Assembly (NCBI GenBank): GCA_037903355.1
Contig: JBAJFE010000039.1
Coordinates: 744,001 to 808,000, forward strand
Reading direction: 5' to 3'
Origin: Trichuris trichiura
Lineage: Eukaryota > Nematoda > Enoplea > Trichinellida > Trichuridae
DNA: 64,000 nt
The notes under the pieces are model-generated. The model was given only the letters and a program-made list of their open reading frames with translations. It ran no database searches and was not told where the DNA came from. Below are positions 10,837 to 22,810 of the stretch, piece after piece (position 1 is the first letter of the stretch; each line of letters opens with the position of its first letter). The translations under genes and the position numbers were made by a program.

Positions 10837-13705
10837 TTACTCTTTCTCCGGAAGACCTCCGCTAGTTTCTCGGTTGAATCGAGATGTCCAGCTCGACGTT
10901 ACGGTGCGAGTGATGGGCATACGACCAAAAGGACCCATAGGCGTTTGCGCTGCGGTGGAATGGAAAAATTGCTCCGCGGACGATGGCACCGTTGTATTGC
11001 CGCCGGGTGTTTGACCATAAATCGGGCTTTGACCTTCACTTTGCACGTACGTCTTTCTTATCTCCTTATGGACATTGTACGCGTTGCCATCACCGGATTG
11101 CTCCGTAAATTGAACAGTGGTTTGCTGCTGCGGCATAGCTTGCTGCTAGAAAGGTGCATTATTAAGATAGCTGTATGCCCGTAAAGATTTTATGGCTGCT
11201 CACTCGATATACACCGCCTGTTCCTGGAGCAGCTTGAGGGCTCATCGGGCTGCTGCCTTGCGTAGTCCATTGTTGCTTTGAAAACTTTGTTTCCGATCGA
11301 AACTGCGATCCTGGAGGTGCATTCTGTTGCATCGTTTCGAAGTATCGCTGAAAATCGTTGGCTGCGTTCTCCGGTGTTGTTGCTGTTTGAAAGGGTGCTT
11401 GCGGTGCCGCCGCGGCTCCTGCAGGGTATGCTGTTTCCTTTCGGGTCTGCCTGGACCACTGCTGCTTTGAATAGCTAGATTCTGTTTGTACCGGTGCGCC
11501 CGGCGTGGTCGTGATTTCTTGCGTGAAAGTGTTTGTTTTTGAAAAGCCGGGCCCCGCGAAAGACGGAGTCGCATTAAATGGTCCTCCAACCATAGCATCC
11601 GGCGGTGCCGCTGGACTATTACCTTGAGATGTCCACTGTTGCCTGACCGTAGATGTTTGCGTACGAACAGTCGACGGGGGTTGCTGAGCCGTGTTAGCTG
11701 GACTGGCGGCTAAAAATGGTTCACCTCCTCCAACGTTTTGTCCTTCGACCTTGCTTTGCGTAGACCATTGCTGTTTCACGGAGGAAGTTTGCTCCTGAGG
11801 CTGGGTAACCGTTTCTTTCGTTTGGTCGATCATTTTTCCCAACCGCTGGTCACCATCAGTGTACACTTCCTTGCGCTCCGTGACAGTGTGCTGTGGAGCA
11901 GACCGACCGTCTGACCTGAACTGCTCTGTTCTTGTCGTTTTTGTCTCTTGAAAGAAATGCTTGGCGCTGGGAACTGCACCAGTTGGTTGGGCACTTCGTG
12001 GTGCACGCGACCAGGGTGCTCCGCTGATCCAGTTGTTTTTGCTAACACTCTCCTGCTGAATCCAGTTGGACGAACTTTCTTGCTTGTTAGTTATATACGT
12101 TTTCTTCGTCTCCGTTCTCGATATAGTTTGCTTTGTCGTCTGTCCAGGCTGTACGGTCACTTGTACCGAGGTGGGCATTACTGTACTAGCCGGCTGAGGT
12201 GTCTGCTGGACTAAAGGTGGTGTTGCCTGCGGTTCCTTCGCACTTGCATTTTCAACCTTTATTGGAATAGGTATTTCCTGCCCAGCAACTCTCTTTTCGT
12301 CGCCACTACTACTGACCATTGTAGTATGACTCGAAATAGTCTGCTTAGTGGTCTGACTAGACTGCATAACCCCAGGCATGGTCGTGGCTGTAAAGTGGGA
12401 TAATGTAGCACCTTCACCAGGTGCTTGCGTACTCGGAGCTTCGAACTTAACCGTAATCGGTATTACATGACCTTCAGACTCAGTCTTGGGCGGCCCTTTT
12501 CCGGAACTACTGGTAACTGTTGTCACCGTGCTTGACATGGACTGCATGGTTGTTTGATCAGCTTGCGCTGTAAGGGGCTGAGACGTTTCAGGAAACGGTA
12601 CCTCCACCTTAATTGGAATTGGTACTACCCAACCATCTGGTTCCGCTGATTTTGTTTTCTCCTCCGAACCGCTACTGACCACTGTAGCTTGGCGGACTGT
12701 CGTTTCGGACGTCTGTGTCTTTTGCTCATGGACGGCTGCTGAGTCCGGTGTCTCATTGGACAACTGACTTACAGGAACCTTGTTCTCACCACTGAAAGTA
12801 GTTTCCGTCTAGAAGATCAAATTGATCGACTTCTGATGACGATGAATTATTCCAAGGCTTACCGTACGTTGAATAGACAATCCTTGGGGCAAACCGGAAG
12901 TCTGAAGGTTCGACATATTGTCTTCGAGCTGTTTGAGCACCTTTTCAGCCATATCACGCGCTGCCTCCTCTGAACCTTGACCAGCAGCTTCGATTTTAAC
13001 CGTCGTAGTCTTGTGCTCCCTGACGACCCTTGAACTAAGCGTACCATCTTCCATTTCCTTGGCTGCTGAAAGATCAACTGGTGCGGAGGGCGTTTCGCTT
13101 TCAACAGGTCCGTTTGCCTGTTTACGTGCTGCCTCTGATTCATCAGTCGCAATCACGTGATCTGATTCAGGTTTCATAGTAGCAGACGGACCTTGCTGTG
13201 CCCCTTCCGCCGACGGAAGTTGTTCCGTCAATGGGGAGGCTACCGCTGACGGACCTTCAGTAGTAGATTTATCTTGTTGTTCAGATTCCGCTTCCTTGTC
13301 TTTTGCTGACATATCCGACATTTCAGCCTTTACTTCAACCGGACTCTGAGTCAGCTGGATGCCAACGGTAACTACTTCTTCTTTCTGACATTCCGCAGAT
13401 TCTTTTTGGACTGCTGCTTCTGGTTTGATTGCCTGTGACTGTGCCGGCTCATTACCTTGCTTTTCCTTATCGCTAACCAGCAGAAGCATGCCACCTCTGG
13501 ATCGATTCCTCAGAAAAGACATGTCTGCCTCTTCTTCTTCTTCCTCCTCTTCCTCTTCTTCGTCCTCGGCATGTTTACCCGTTTGAGCACTGCCTTTATC
13601 AACGCTTGCTCGAGGTACTGGCTGAGGCTGCGCAGCATCATGTTCAGCTGGCTCCCCTGAGGCCAATTCCACTGGTCCATCAGTGCCTTCTTGATCGCTC
13701 GCCAT
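10837..13705 (-). CDS. Large repeat-rich protein of unknown function
   Basis: Exons 12863-13705, 11204-12808 and 10837-11145 give about 918 residues from an ATG at 13705. Residues about 45-60 form a pure acidic run, followed by SFLRNRSRGGMLLLV. The middle has three modules, each ending in a variant of VPIPIKVE (GWVVPIPIKVE, HVIPITVKFE, QEIPIPIKVE) after Thr/Ser-rich TTKQTIS-type segments. The second half has four modules built on (S/V)KQQW(S/T)xQ. No signal peptide or membrane segment is evident and it should be largely disordered. The stop at 10837 overlaps a strong donor (GAGTAAGTAC), so a further 3' exon is possible. Low-complexity proteins of this kind occur in cytoskeletal or muscle-attachment roles, but I do not recognise this one and assign no function. 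Confidence 0.8.
13528..13568 (-). repeat. GAA/GAG trinucleotide tract coding an acidic run
   Basis: A near-perfect purine tract inside exon 1 of the repeat-rich protein encodes about a dozen consecutive glutamates. It is a candidate length-variable microsatellite. Confidence 0.7.
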
Positions 13706-16700
13706 TGCTGATTTCTATTTCGAAAATTTTAAAGTAGTACCCTAAAAAGCAACAGCCATTTTACAATGTCTGCTAACGCTTTATCTAACAGGAGTGATAC
13801 GTAGTAGAGCTCTCAACGCAAGAACTCACCAAGGAAGTTAGGCTGCGGCGTACAAAAGCAAGAGTACAGTTTATAGCGCCGAAACTTCCTTATAAGGAAA
13901 ATAATGCTCAGAAGTCAGCTAAATTTATTTTTAGATTGCTATTTCACAAGCCAGTAAAAGTTTGCAAATCAAACAAAGACCTGACACTTGCCAGGAATAC
14001 CAAAATAAACTATTCCGCATCATCCAACTTGGCAGCTATCTTTTGGCGTATGCCGCATCAGCTTAAACCAAAAATGACGAACAATAATGTGTATGGCGTC
14101 TTTGTAGCCAAGTTCGATGATCCGGGTCTTTTGCTTTCCGGATTTTGAGATGACTACATTTTTCTAAAACCCTTTTTACTTTTTGTAAAATAAGTCAGCA
14201 AATTAGATTCGTCGTAGTAGATCTATAGAGTACTAGTGTTCTCTGCGCGGCTACGCCTTCGTTGAAATGGTCGAACAGCTCCTCAGTCAAAGTGAGCAGG
14301 AAACGAACATTAGTGAACTTACAGATTTTAATATTGATATTTTCGGGATTTTGTCTAGCTAATGGTTTGACCTAATGGTAACATAGTTAGTCAACTAAAC
14401 TTCGATTACTGGATTACTGAACGACATCAGAAGGTTCAGTGAACAACGGTAAAAGTAAAACATGACTTATATTCTACAGCAAGCTTTCTGCCGAACCTAC
14501 AAGCAACTTAGCTCATAAACGTTAAGCCTACAGCGATACGCAGAAAGATGAGTTATAGTATAGCTTCACATTAATAATCTTAAAAAATTCTCCATTGCAC
14601 CTTGCAGTTACGAACGTACTATTACAGAAAACTGTAATTATGTAAATAAACACATATATACATGTGCACTACTGCTCAGAGAGCCCAATATTTAACCTAC
14701 TCTTCGAACATAATTTCACCTTGTCTTCAATTATGTTAAAGATAAGCTACTGCCAGTTAGCGTTTTAAAAGCCATTGGTAGGCATTACTTATTAATACAT
14801 ACCGCTTTATTTTAAAAACTGGAAGTTTCCTACGTGCTTCTCCGGCGGAACAGTAATATTTTGAAAAAAAAACATTTTGACGCAGAATCAATTAACCAAT
14901 CATAGCTGCTAGACGTCTGCTAAACAGCAGGGCACGTGGAAAACTGATACATTTTCTTTAAAATGCCCAGCTTGCCGCAACATGCCTGCATTAACTACCC
15001 GTTACGGTTCACGTAATTAAGACTATGCAAATTTTTGAGGAACAATATTCATTCCCACTTAAGAACTTATATTTTACAGCCTCAAAGTCGTACATGATAA
15101 ACATTTTACGAACGAAAAGCTCTGTTGATCCTTGCTTAATGCATTGACAGCTACTCAGCTATGCGCAGGCTTGGTGCGGCTAATCTTCGTAAGAACAGAA
15201 ACGTTGTACTGACACGCGTAGTTTCACACGTGCTTTCGTAAGCCACGTTCTACTGGCAACAAAAAATTCGTACAAAGATAGAGTAGCAAAAGTCGAGCAC
15301 GAAAGTGCTCAAACACTCAGTTACTGGAACCAGTTCGCGCACAAAGACTTTGTTCAAAGGTGCTTTCGCTTCTGCTTGTCAAATGGCAGAGTGAAAATTG
15401 AATCGATCATTCTTTGCTCCTCCGCTTACAATTTTTTATTTGCACTTTTCTTTTTTGCCCAAAAATCACTGTCCCACCTTAGGTTAACGTAACAAAAGCG
15501 TCTTCCCAATCGCAGGAAATCTATCGGACATATTTAGCAGCTGGTTGAAATGGTTTTACGCAAGCGAATTTCGCGACAGGAAGCATCTTCGCATGCCCGG
15601 AATTAATTAGTCCAATCCTAAACATCAAATACGCTCAGAAGGCACGTAACCATTGAACGAAGGGCAGTTGTTCATTTCAAAGTTAGAAAGAATTCGCAAA
15701 AAAAGCTTCCAACACGCGGTATGTCTAGGGAGGAATACTAACTATTTACACCATTTCAAAACAATAACATAGCCGCTGGTAATTACTGTGCTCATAGTTC
15801 AACGCGTAGTTGTGTTTCCTCATTCACGGCGAGAAGTAAATTATTCCATCTGATGAAAACACCAATTCTTTCCGGCGAAAACAGTAAGCACTTCATGCCA
15901 ACTTGTCGCAACTTAAAAGTTTTCAAACTACAAAGTAAAACGAGTTAGGCTTTCCTACCCTATGTACATAGCAATAAAGTATTCTTCTCCTTAGAAGCAA
16001 AATGCATAAAGGTCAAAGTGGCAAAACTTCAAGACTTTGCCAAAGCCTCCAATGGCAATAATACGCTGCGCGGTTTGATGATACCCTCCGCATAAGGTCA
16101 AGCTATTCTTGATAAACAAACTGGGCTAAGCTTGTCCCATCTGTCTCTCCGCTTGGCAGGCGTTGCTGCTGGCAATTCTCCCGTAGGCATATATACATTT
16201 CAGCTGGTTTAGAACAGCTGGCAGCCAATCCTTCCAGACGGAAAGCCCGTCTCTGCGTACTCAAAGAGGCAAAAAAGGCACATAGGAATTTTGAAGCGAA
16301 CGGATCACCGACATACGCTTATTGATGATACTTTCCATGCGCGGCAAAAATTATCGTTACAAAAACTCCATTACAACAACGTCGTCGAGCCAGGATGCTG
16401 AAAAACTAATGCGCGCAAAGAGGGGACAACAACAGTCAGTCATACGCTGTGTAGTAGCAAGTCGTTCTAACAGGATGACAAGAATTACTAATGTTCTTAA
16501 AATATAAATAAAACAAGGACATCGAGTCTATAGAAGTTATGATTGCAACTTCGTTGTATCAGCAGCTTAAACAGGTGTTTTTTTACGTAAAATAATCTCG
16601 TTGAAAGAATTCTATAAAACCAGCATACATTAGCTTTGAAAGACTTACCAAAAGATAAAGCTTGCAGGGAAAACGTGAAGCTGCCAAGCGACGCTTTGAG

Positions 16701-16832
16701 TCAATTGAACACTAAGCGTAACAGGCAACAGTGAATAGAACCGAAGAAAGCGGGCGCACGTAACGGAAACACTTGAACAACTAGCTTTCCTGACAGCCAT
16801 GCTGAAACGGCTGTTTGGCAATCGTTTCCCTA
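13706..16832. other. Gene-poor stretch
   Basis: About 3.1 kb with no convincing coding sequence. It contains the 5' flank of the repeat-rich gene and several short open frames with no recognisable similarity. Confidence 0.45.
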
Positions 16833-17000
16833 ATGACGATGAAGCTGCAACGTACTGAACAGTTGCTGTTGATGGCGCAATCAAAATTGCATGACGATGC
16901 CGACGTCAAACAGCCAGGTGAAGGAACATCAGACCGACTACTACTCGAGGACGTTCGGCAAGCATTGCATAAGAAAGAGCGAAGCATAGAACTTCTTTAA
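16833..17000 (+). CDS. Possible terminal exon of a coiled-coil protein
   Basis: A short open frame encodes a helix-friendly, charged sequence (LLLEDVRQALHKKERSIELL at its C-terminus) and stops 28 bp before the TRAPPC6 stop on the other strand. The composition is coiled-coil-like and unlike chance frames nearby. No upstream exon could be joined with confidence, and an AG just before TTGCTGTTG could be its acceptor. This may be spurious. Confidence 0.22.
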   Translation: MTMKLQRTEQLLLMAQSKLHDDADVKQPGEGTSDRLLLEDVRQALHKKERSIELL

Positions 17001-17027
17001 TGATACACTCTTGCTTCAACGGATGTT

Positions 17028-17662
17028 TCATCCAGAACCTTTCAAAGTAACACTAAAACGGATCACTGGCATTTCAGGGATATCCGTCACCACTGACGCG
17101 CTTAGTCCAAGATTGCATAGAGCGCCCTTAATTATGCCGCGGGAAAGAGCTAAGTAGCGAGGCGCTTCACTTCTGAATTCTCCAGTATTTGAGAACGGCG
17201 GCATCAGCTTAAAGCTACCATCGGTTATTACATATATCCCCTGAAAGGAACCCATCCAATCGAAACGATATGCAAAAGCTGTCAGCTACTTGATGATTGG
17301 TCTTCAGGCTATCAACCTGCTTGCCAAACATGGACCTCCAAAAGTCTCTGCAGATGAATTTGAATATTTCCAGCTCGGAAACCATACGCGGTTGCTCCTT
17401 CGTCAACCTGAAGTATTTCGTGGCCAAGTGGAAAATCGTTAGGGTACTCTCACCGTTCGCACAGGGCGTACCCAATACGAAGACCCATACTTTCCAACTT
17501 TTCAATGACCAACGGCTGAAATGGCTGGCTGGAGAAAATAAAATCAACAAAATTTTCTAGCAAACTTACGTTGCCCGGATTGTTCGATGCTTCCGCAACA
17601 TTTGAAAAATAGCTCACAATTTCGATATGCAGGTACTGGAGAGGATAATCAACATCCGTCAT
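17028..17662 (-). CDS. TRAPPC6B: TRAPP complex subunit 6 (TRAPPC6B-like)
   Basis: Exons 17570-17662, 17454-17524, 17290-17407 and 17028-17240 encode 164 residues (human TRAPPC6B 158). Diagnostic stretches include [35 protein letters not shown] and the Gly-rich NLG segment near the end, all in the human order. This is the Bet3-family fold of the TRAPP tethering complex, which activates Rab1/Ypt1 in ER-Golgi traffic. Introns are 45, 46 and 49 bp; the first has no in-frame stop and is 3n. An acceptor (TTGTTTACAG) lies one base before the ATG, which suits either a 5'UTR intron or spliced-leader addition. SCYL1 lies directly upstream on the same strand. Confidence 0.92.
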
Positions 17663-17864
17663 ACTGTAAACAATTGAAAAATGCCGGATCAGTAGCAAAG
17701 AAAAGGCTATCGTTTAAGGAGAAGATATGCTGCTTGCGAACAAGTTTGACGCATGCGACATAAAAGAACTTACAACGAGCCTACTTTATTCAGCTCGGGC
17801 CAAGTGTAAAACGGTTTTTCAAAAAGAAAGAGTACAAGGAAGAGTATAAAACTTGGGCCCCTCT
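17663..17864 (-). promoter_or_regulatory. SCYL1-TRAPPC6 intercistronic region (operon-like)
   Basis: Only 202 bp separate the SCYL1 stop from the TRAPPC6 start. A poly(A) signal AATAAA (17785-17790, minus) is followed about 120 bases later by the acceptor TTGTTTACAG next to the TRAPPC6 ATG. This spacing resembles nematode operon junctions, where cleavage of the upstream mRNA is coupled to trans-splicing of the next. A GTAAGT donor-like sequence just after the signal means a cis 5'UTR intron is also possible. Confidence 0.5.
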
Positions 17865-20800
17865 TCAGTCGGGAATACGAACTGCGGTGAGCTTCATTGG
17901 TCCCTTCTTTCCCGCTGCATGGCTTTTCATCTTGTCGCTAAGCGGTTGTCGGTCTTGCTTGGCAGTTGCGGAGTCCGATAAGCCCCAGCTGTCCCAGTCT
18001 TTATTTGAGATTTTGTTTGCGTTCACCTTTTCCTCTCTTTGATCCACATCCCAAGAATCAAATGGATCGAGACGCTGAAATGGACGTTTATGAACGCTTT
18101 GCGACTGCTCGAGAGCTCATTTACGTCATCTGAGTCTTTGATAACCTCGTTCGGTTTCTTCGAACTTTTTACCTCCTCGTCCTGACAAAGGACTATGGTC
18201 ATAAAAGGATAACGAAAATAAAAATTTTCATACCAAAGGGCTATCATTCATGTTGTCCCAAGTGAACATATCTTCCCAGCCGTCACCTTGAGAGCTTGGA
18301 ACTGGGGAGTGCCTCCTTCCCGCGCATTCCGTCGAAGCGTTGGAAGTTGCCGGCTCAGACGAATTTTCATCAGTACCGTTAGCTGCCGTTTTCTCAGAAG
18401 TGGACCTTGAGGTTGAGTTGACAACTCCAGTCTTTGAGCTTTCCTGAACCTGTATCGGCTTTTGAAATTTGGACGTCAGCGCACTCAATGCCCAGCTGGC
18501 CCACTGCGGCACGTTTCCCTTCAGAAGGCCGGCATTTGAGCTGCTCATCACTTCAGCTTCTAATCGAAGAGATCGATAAGATAAGACGGTTGATAAAATG
18601 ACGTGCAGCTTTACCCATTTCAGCCAAGGCGTCTGGATTTTCGGAAACTTTTTCAAGCTTTTCCAAAAAGCCCTTTGCTGATCTGAACGCCTGCTCACGC
18701 ACCTGCTTCTCAGGATCGACCATAAGGCGGGAGAGCGATGGCAAAATGGCGCAGGCAACCTGTTGCAACCGGTAAAACTGTTGCGTAGCCGAAACGGCCA
18801 AAATTCCGGCAACCCTTGTTGGCGGGAATGGATCTTTCATAGCTTGACAAAAGGTGGTCAACAGTACTTTTTGCCGATTCTGTCAAAAAGAGAAACATTT
18901 CTCACATCAAAGGATTGAAGAAATCCTTACATCCGGATGAAGGTGACATGCGATTTTGCCAATTGCCACCGTTGCGTTCGTCCTTATGCCGGGATGTTCG
19001 TCTTTGCACAACAGCCGTACTAAGTAGCGCAACAATTCGGTATTCAAATTTCTATAATTGAGCTTGGGAGCGAGGTGTACCGCAGCCTAATGTTTTTTAA
19101 AAAAAAGAGGAGCGTAAAATTTCAACAGCGCGAGCAAACTGCGGCCACCAACTTTGACTGTGCACTCGCGGATTGCCACGTTCGTATCCGTAAAGCCAAG
19201 CACGAAGTGGGGGAAAATTTTTTCATTAACCACATCGGGCCGTAGGAATTCAATAAATTGTTCAATCTGCAAAGTCACGTTAACTTTTCTTTTTTTTTTT
19301 TCAAATACGTCGCAAGTCGAGTGACTGAACCTGTTGAAGAAGCTTCATTCGCGTAGTACGATCAGGGGCCGTAAACAAGCTCACTATGCATGGCACAATG
19401 TGAGTTCTGTAGTCATTTTCTTCCAGAAGCTTCCCTATCTGAAATAAAAACACCATAAATACTTTAAAGACAGAAAATGTTTATATGGTATCTTTTCAAA
19501 GATAGGTGCTATAATAGGAACACCACCAAAATAAACTGCAATAGGTGCATGACTTTTCACCTTTCCTGAACGCTGCAATGGACGCAGAACTATCACACGT
19601 CTTTAAACAGCTTTTTTACAACAAAATAAGTTCATATAGCATTATTGAGCAAAACACGTTGTGAACATATGCTAAAACATGTTTCTCCCGCGCTCTGCCT
19701 TTATGGTAATTTTATCTATTGAAGATAACGCATAAATTCCAGCCGCCTCTGTGAGACTGCCAGGAAAAGGAATTAATGAAAATGATCACCTGCTGAATGT
19801 GGTGAGTTAATAGAGTAAAGAAGAGTACAAGTACAAATTTATAAACTAGAAACAGCAACAATGTTAGAATAGATAAACAAGTGGCAATTTCGCGCCTTTG
19901 CAGATGACAGAATACAAATACAAGTTGACCAAAAAGCTTCACACGACAGGTAAGGAAACAAACTGTACCAAAATTCCCTAGCATGATAAACACATTAATT
20001 TGCATAACGCAGACATACCGCAGCGACGAAAGACGAAATTAAGCTTGCATAGGTTTTAATAAATTTGCTAGGTTTTAGCACGCCCAACAGCTGCCGCATG
20101 CTAACGCATTGATGAATAATGCAGGAACAACTTTACACGCTTTTACTAAGACGTATTTGAATAAGACGATTATCCTTAACGTGAATGTTATAAGTAATAA
20201 TTGATAGCTACCTTCAATTACTATGCCCTATCAGATGTACGAGCGTTTTACCGTTGGAAAAAGAAAGGGCGCGCCTCTCTTAATGTCGACTGAACAAACA
20301 TATCGTAGATTTCTCCTGGCCATACTGGCAGAGATACTTTCCTTGCGCCTTCGTACATTTTGCAGGTTTCTCCAGGAGCAAAGCTTCAACATTTTTCTTT
20401 CCTAGATTATTACACGCAATCGCAGAAGCTACTGGCTTTTCCCATCGTTACATTCAGCAATCGGAAAGAAACTAACATAAACAACCGAAAAAATTCAATT
20501 ACCGCTCGCAGTAAAATGAAAAGAAAAAATACATTTTTAAAAAAAGTTGACGCAAAGAGGAGGCGTGCAAATGGTGACAGCAACTCCAAGAAATGTTCAG
20601 ATGGCTTATACACAAAATAAAAATTGGAAAGATAAAATCCAACAAAAAAAAATAAAATTCGCCGCTTTCCCGATATAAGAAAATCACTAGACCTTTATAC
20701 GATGGGAATGCAACGCCTGTTATTATAAATGGTAAGGAAACGCGCTCACCGAGGCAATTACGCGGAAAACAGTTTTAAGCTTTAATTCAGCAGCTGAAAA

Positions 20801-22543
20801 GAATAAAAGGTACTGTTGTTTGTATACGACCAAAGCGTATACTACAAGTTTGCCGGCCATCCTGGTACGTCAATACTTAAGCTTGAAAAAAGGCAGAACA
20901 GGATAAACGGAATGTTTAGCATAAACGTACCTGCATTTTCCAGCTACAGTATGACTAGCAGGCGCGTAACGTACAAGATCAAGATAAAAAGTTACTTGGA
21001 AAGCGGAAGGGCCTCCTGTCACCGTTTAATGCATTGCTTTACATTTCACACGCCACATTTCAATAGAAGTCGTTTTTAAAAAATTAAAGTGCCAATGTTT
21101 AGCATAGGCTGAGTCTGAAGACGATATTTGTAGTATCACGGAAATAATACTATTTGCATACCATTTGGTGGTCTCAAAAATACAAGTGGAAGTTAAGTTA
21201 CAGTTAACCGACTGAACCTACAGCCTGTTGGATCAATTTTGTGATAGAACTTCGAAAAGCAATAACTTACTTTTAAAAGTGTAGGCAATACGCAGTAACC
21301 AAGATGACCAAACTTCAGCGCTTGACTGACACATGGCAATACCTTGTTTATCTGCATATCTTTTGGGAAAAGATCTAACATTTCGTGAAAGCGATTCATC
21401 ATCGCTTGCTGTTCCGCAGCGCTTTTAAGCTAAATGGTAGCTAACATGAAAAACTCATCCAACAAAAATAGATAAAGGCTTACGTGAAATTCTTCCAAAA
21501 AGGACATGGCATCTATTAGCTTATTGCTAAACAAGCCACCGGCTTTGCGACCATTATCCAAAAGGTCATCAATGCTAACTCGCTGCTGCGGCGAAGCAGC
21601 AGTTAATCTCTTAAAGCTTGGCTGCCATGAGGCGGGAAGAGATTTAAAAGTTTTCAAAGCTCCAGCGCTTTCCAATGGCCCGTTGAATAGCTCCCAAATT
21701 AGGCAGCCTAATCCAAATGCGTCAATAGCTCTGAAATCGACACCGCAAAATTCAGGAACATCAAAATACAGCAAAAAATTAAGCACCCGTCATCATTCTT
21801 GTTCGACCGACCACTGCTAGGAGTTTCCGGCGGCCAATACTGACGCAAGTGATTAGGCAAAGGCAATGGCTCGTCGCCACGCGGGAATGAATTCTCAAAG
21901 CCAAACAACTTCCAGTCGCCTTGATCGTTAACAAACAAAGATCCTATGCAAACATTGTTGTGGACAATTTTTGCATCGCGAGTCAAAAAGCCAATTGCAT
22001 TCTGTCGTAAAATAAAATGCTAACATTCGTACCAAAATTTCAAGCTTAAATTTTACCGCCACGTGAAGGATGCCCCAGGATATAATCAAATTTTTATGCG
22101 GGAACTGCTTCAAGTCGTTTAGATAGATCTCTAATGGTTTGGCCCGTTCAGTAACGATGTAAATCACCGAGTCAGTCTAAAAACCTTTTTTAAAAGACGA
22201 CATACAAAGTAAGAAAGCGTTCCGCACTTCCAGGCTGTTAGCATACTGCAGTATGTCTGGATGACGCAGAGTTTTTATCCGTCGAAGGCACGCTTTAGCA
22301 CGAAGGATGTTCTCCGGAGAGAGCTTCTTTAGGTCTGCGCAAAAGACAGACACATCCTTGCCAGTGAGCTATAACCTCTAAGAATAAGTATTTTTCCAAG
22401 GTGAATATCTATCTAACCTTTTCTTTAGCGCTGTGAAGAGTAAATATCTGCACGTCAGACCAGCCATCGACTTTTTCTCCCAATTCGTAAGGGAAATCCT
22501 TAGCAGGATCCCTCGAGAAAAAAGCGGAAAGCACTGACGTCAT
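17865..22543 (-). CDS. SCYL1: SCYL1, N-terminal kinase-like (pseudokinase) protein
   Basis: Thirteen exons: 22418-22543, 22228-22368, 22057-22176, 21787-22001, 21484-21730, 21271-21429, 19331-19438, 19153-19266, 18931-19086, 18615-18879, 18234-18559, 18125-18181, 17865-18074; 747 residues (human 808). The N-terminal 300 residues are the degenerate kinase fold: HNNVCIGSLFV and KLFGFEN stand where HRD and DFG would be, so no catalysis is expected. HEAT-like repeats follow (IEQFIEFLRPDVVNEKIFPH, DPFPPTRVAGIL). The tail is W/D-rich and ends in a KKGPMKL segment like that of human SCYL1. SCYL1 works with COPI in Golgi-ER retrograde traffic, the same process as its neighbour TRAPPC6. The C-terminus here is RIPD instead of RKLD, so the usual COPI-binding tail is altered. 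Exon phases are consistent throughout. Confidence 0.93.
19439..21270 (-). other. Unusually long intron 6 of SCYL1
   Basis: At 1832 bp it is about 30 times longer than most introns of the gene. It is AT-rich with no recognised nested gene or transposon coding sequence on either strand. Confidence 0.75.
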
Positions 22544-22810
22544 TAACAAGCGTTTATTCAGTAGCCAGACTGCCTGGCGCTTTGCTCTACCATTTTCAAT
22601 GGTCCAACTAGCATCGCAAGAATGCTGTTAAGGTACCAGCAGCTACGTATACCCGAAGTGACTGACGTTACAGTTGACAAGATCGGCAGGTCAGGATTTT
22701 GCAATGCTACTCAGTTTGCAATTTCGACTGAGAGCAAAGCTTCGGGATTTTACTCTACTTCGCAAAAAGCACTGGCGTAAAAATTCTCAACGCAAAAAAA
22801 GGGAAGTGAC

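Noticed and set aside
11278..12214. Several plus-strand open frames opposite the repeat-rich gene
   Set aside because: They mirror a long GC-rich coding exon on the other strand and lack family features.
13936..14148. 70-codon plus-strand frame upstream of the repeat-rich gene
   Set aside because: No similarity and no partner exons; the start is not an ATG in good context.
20816..21079. 87-codon plus-strand frame inside the long SCYL1 intron
   Set aside because: Composition is AT-driven, with no recognisable domain and no sign of a transposon protein.
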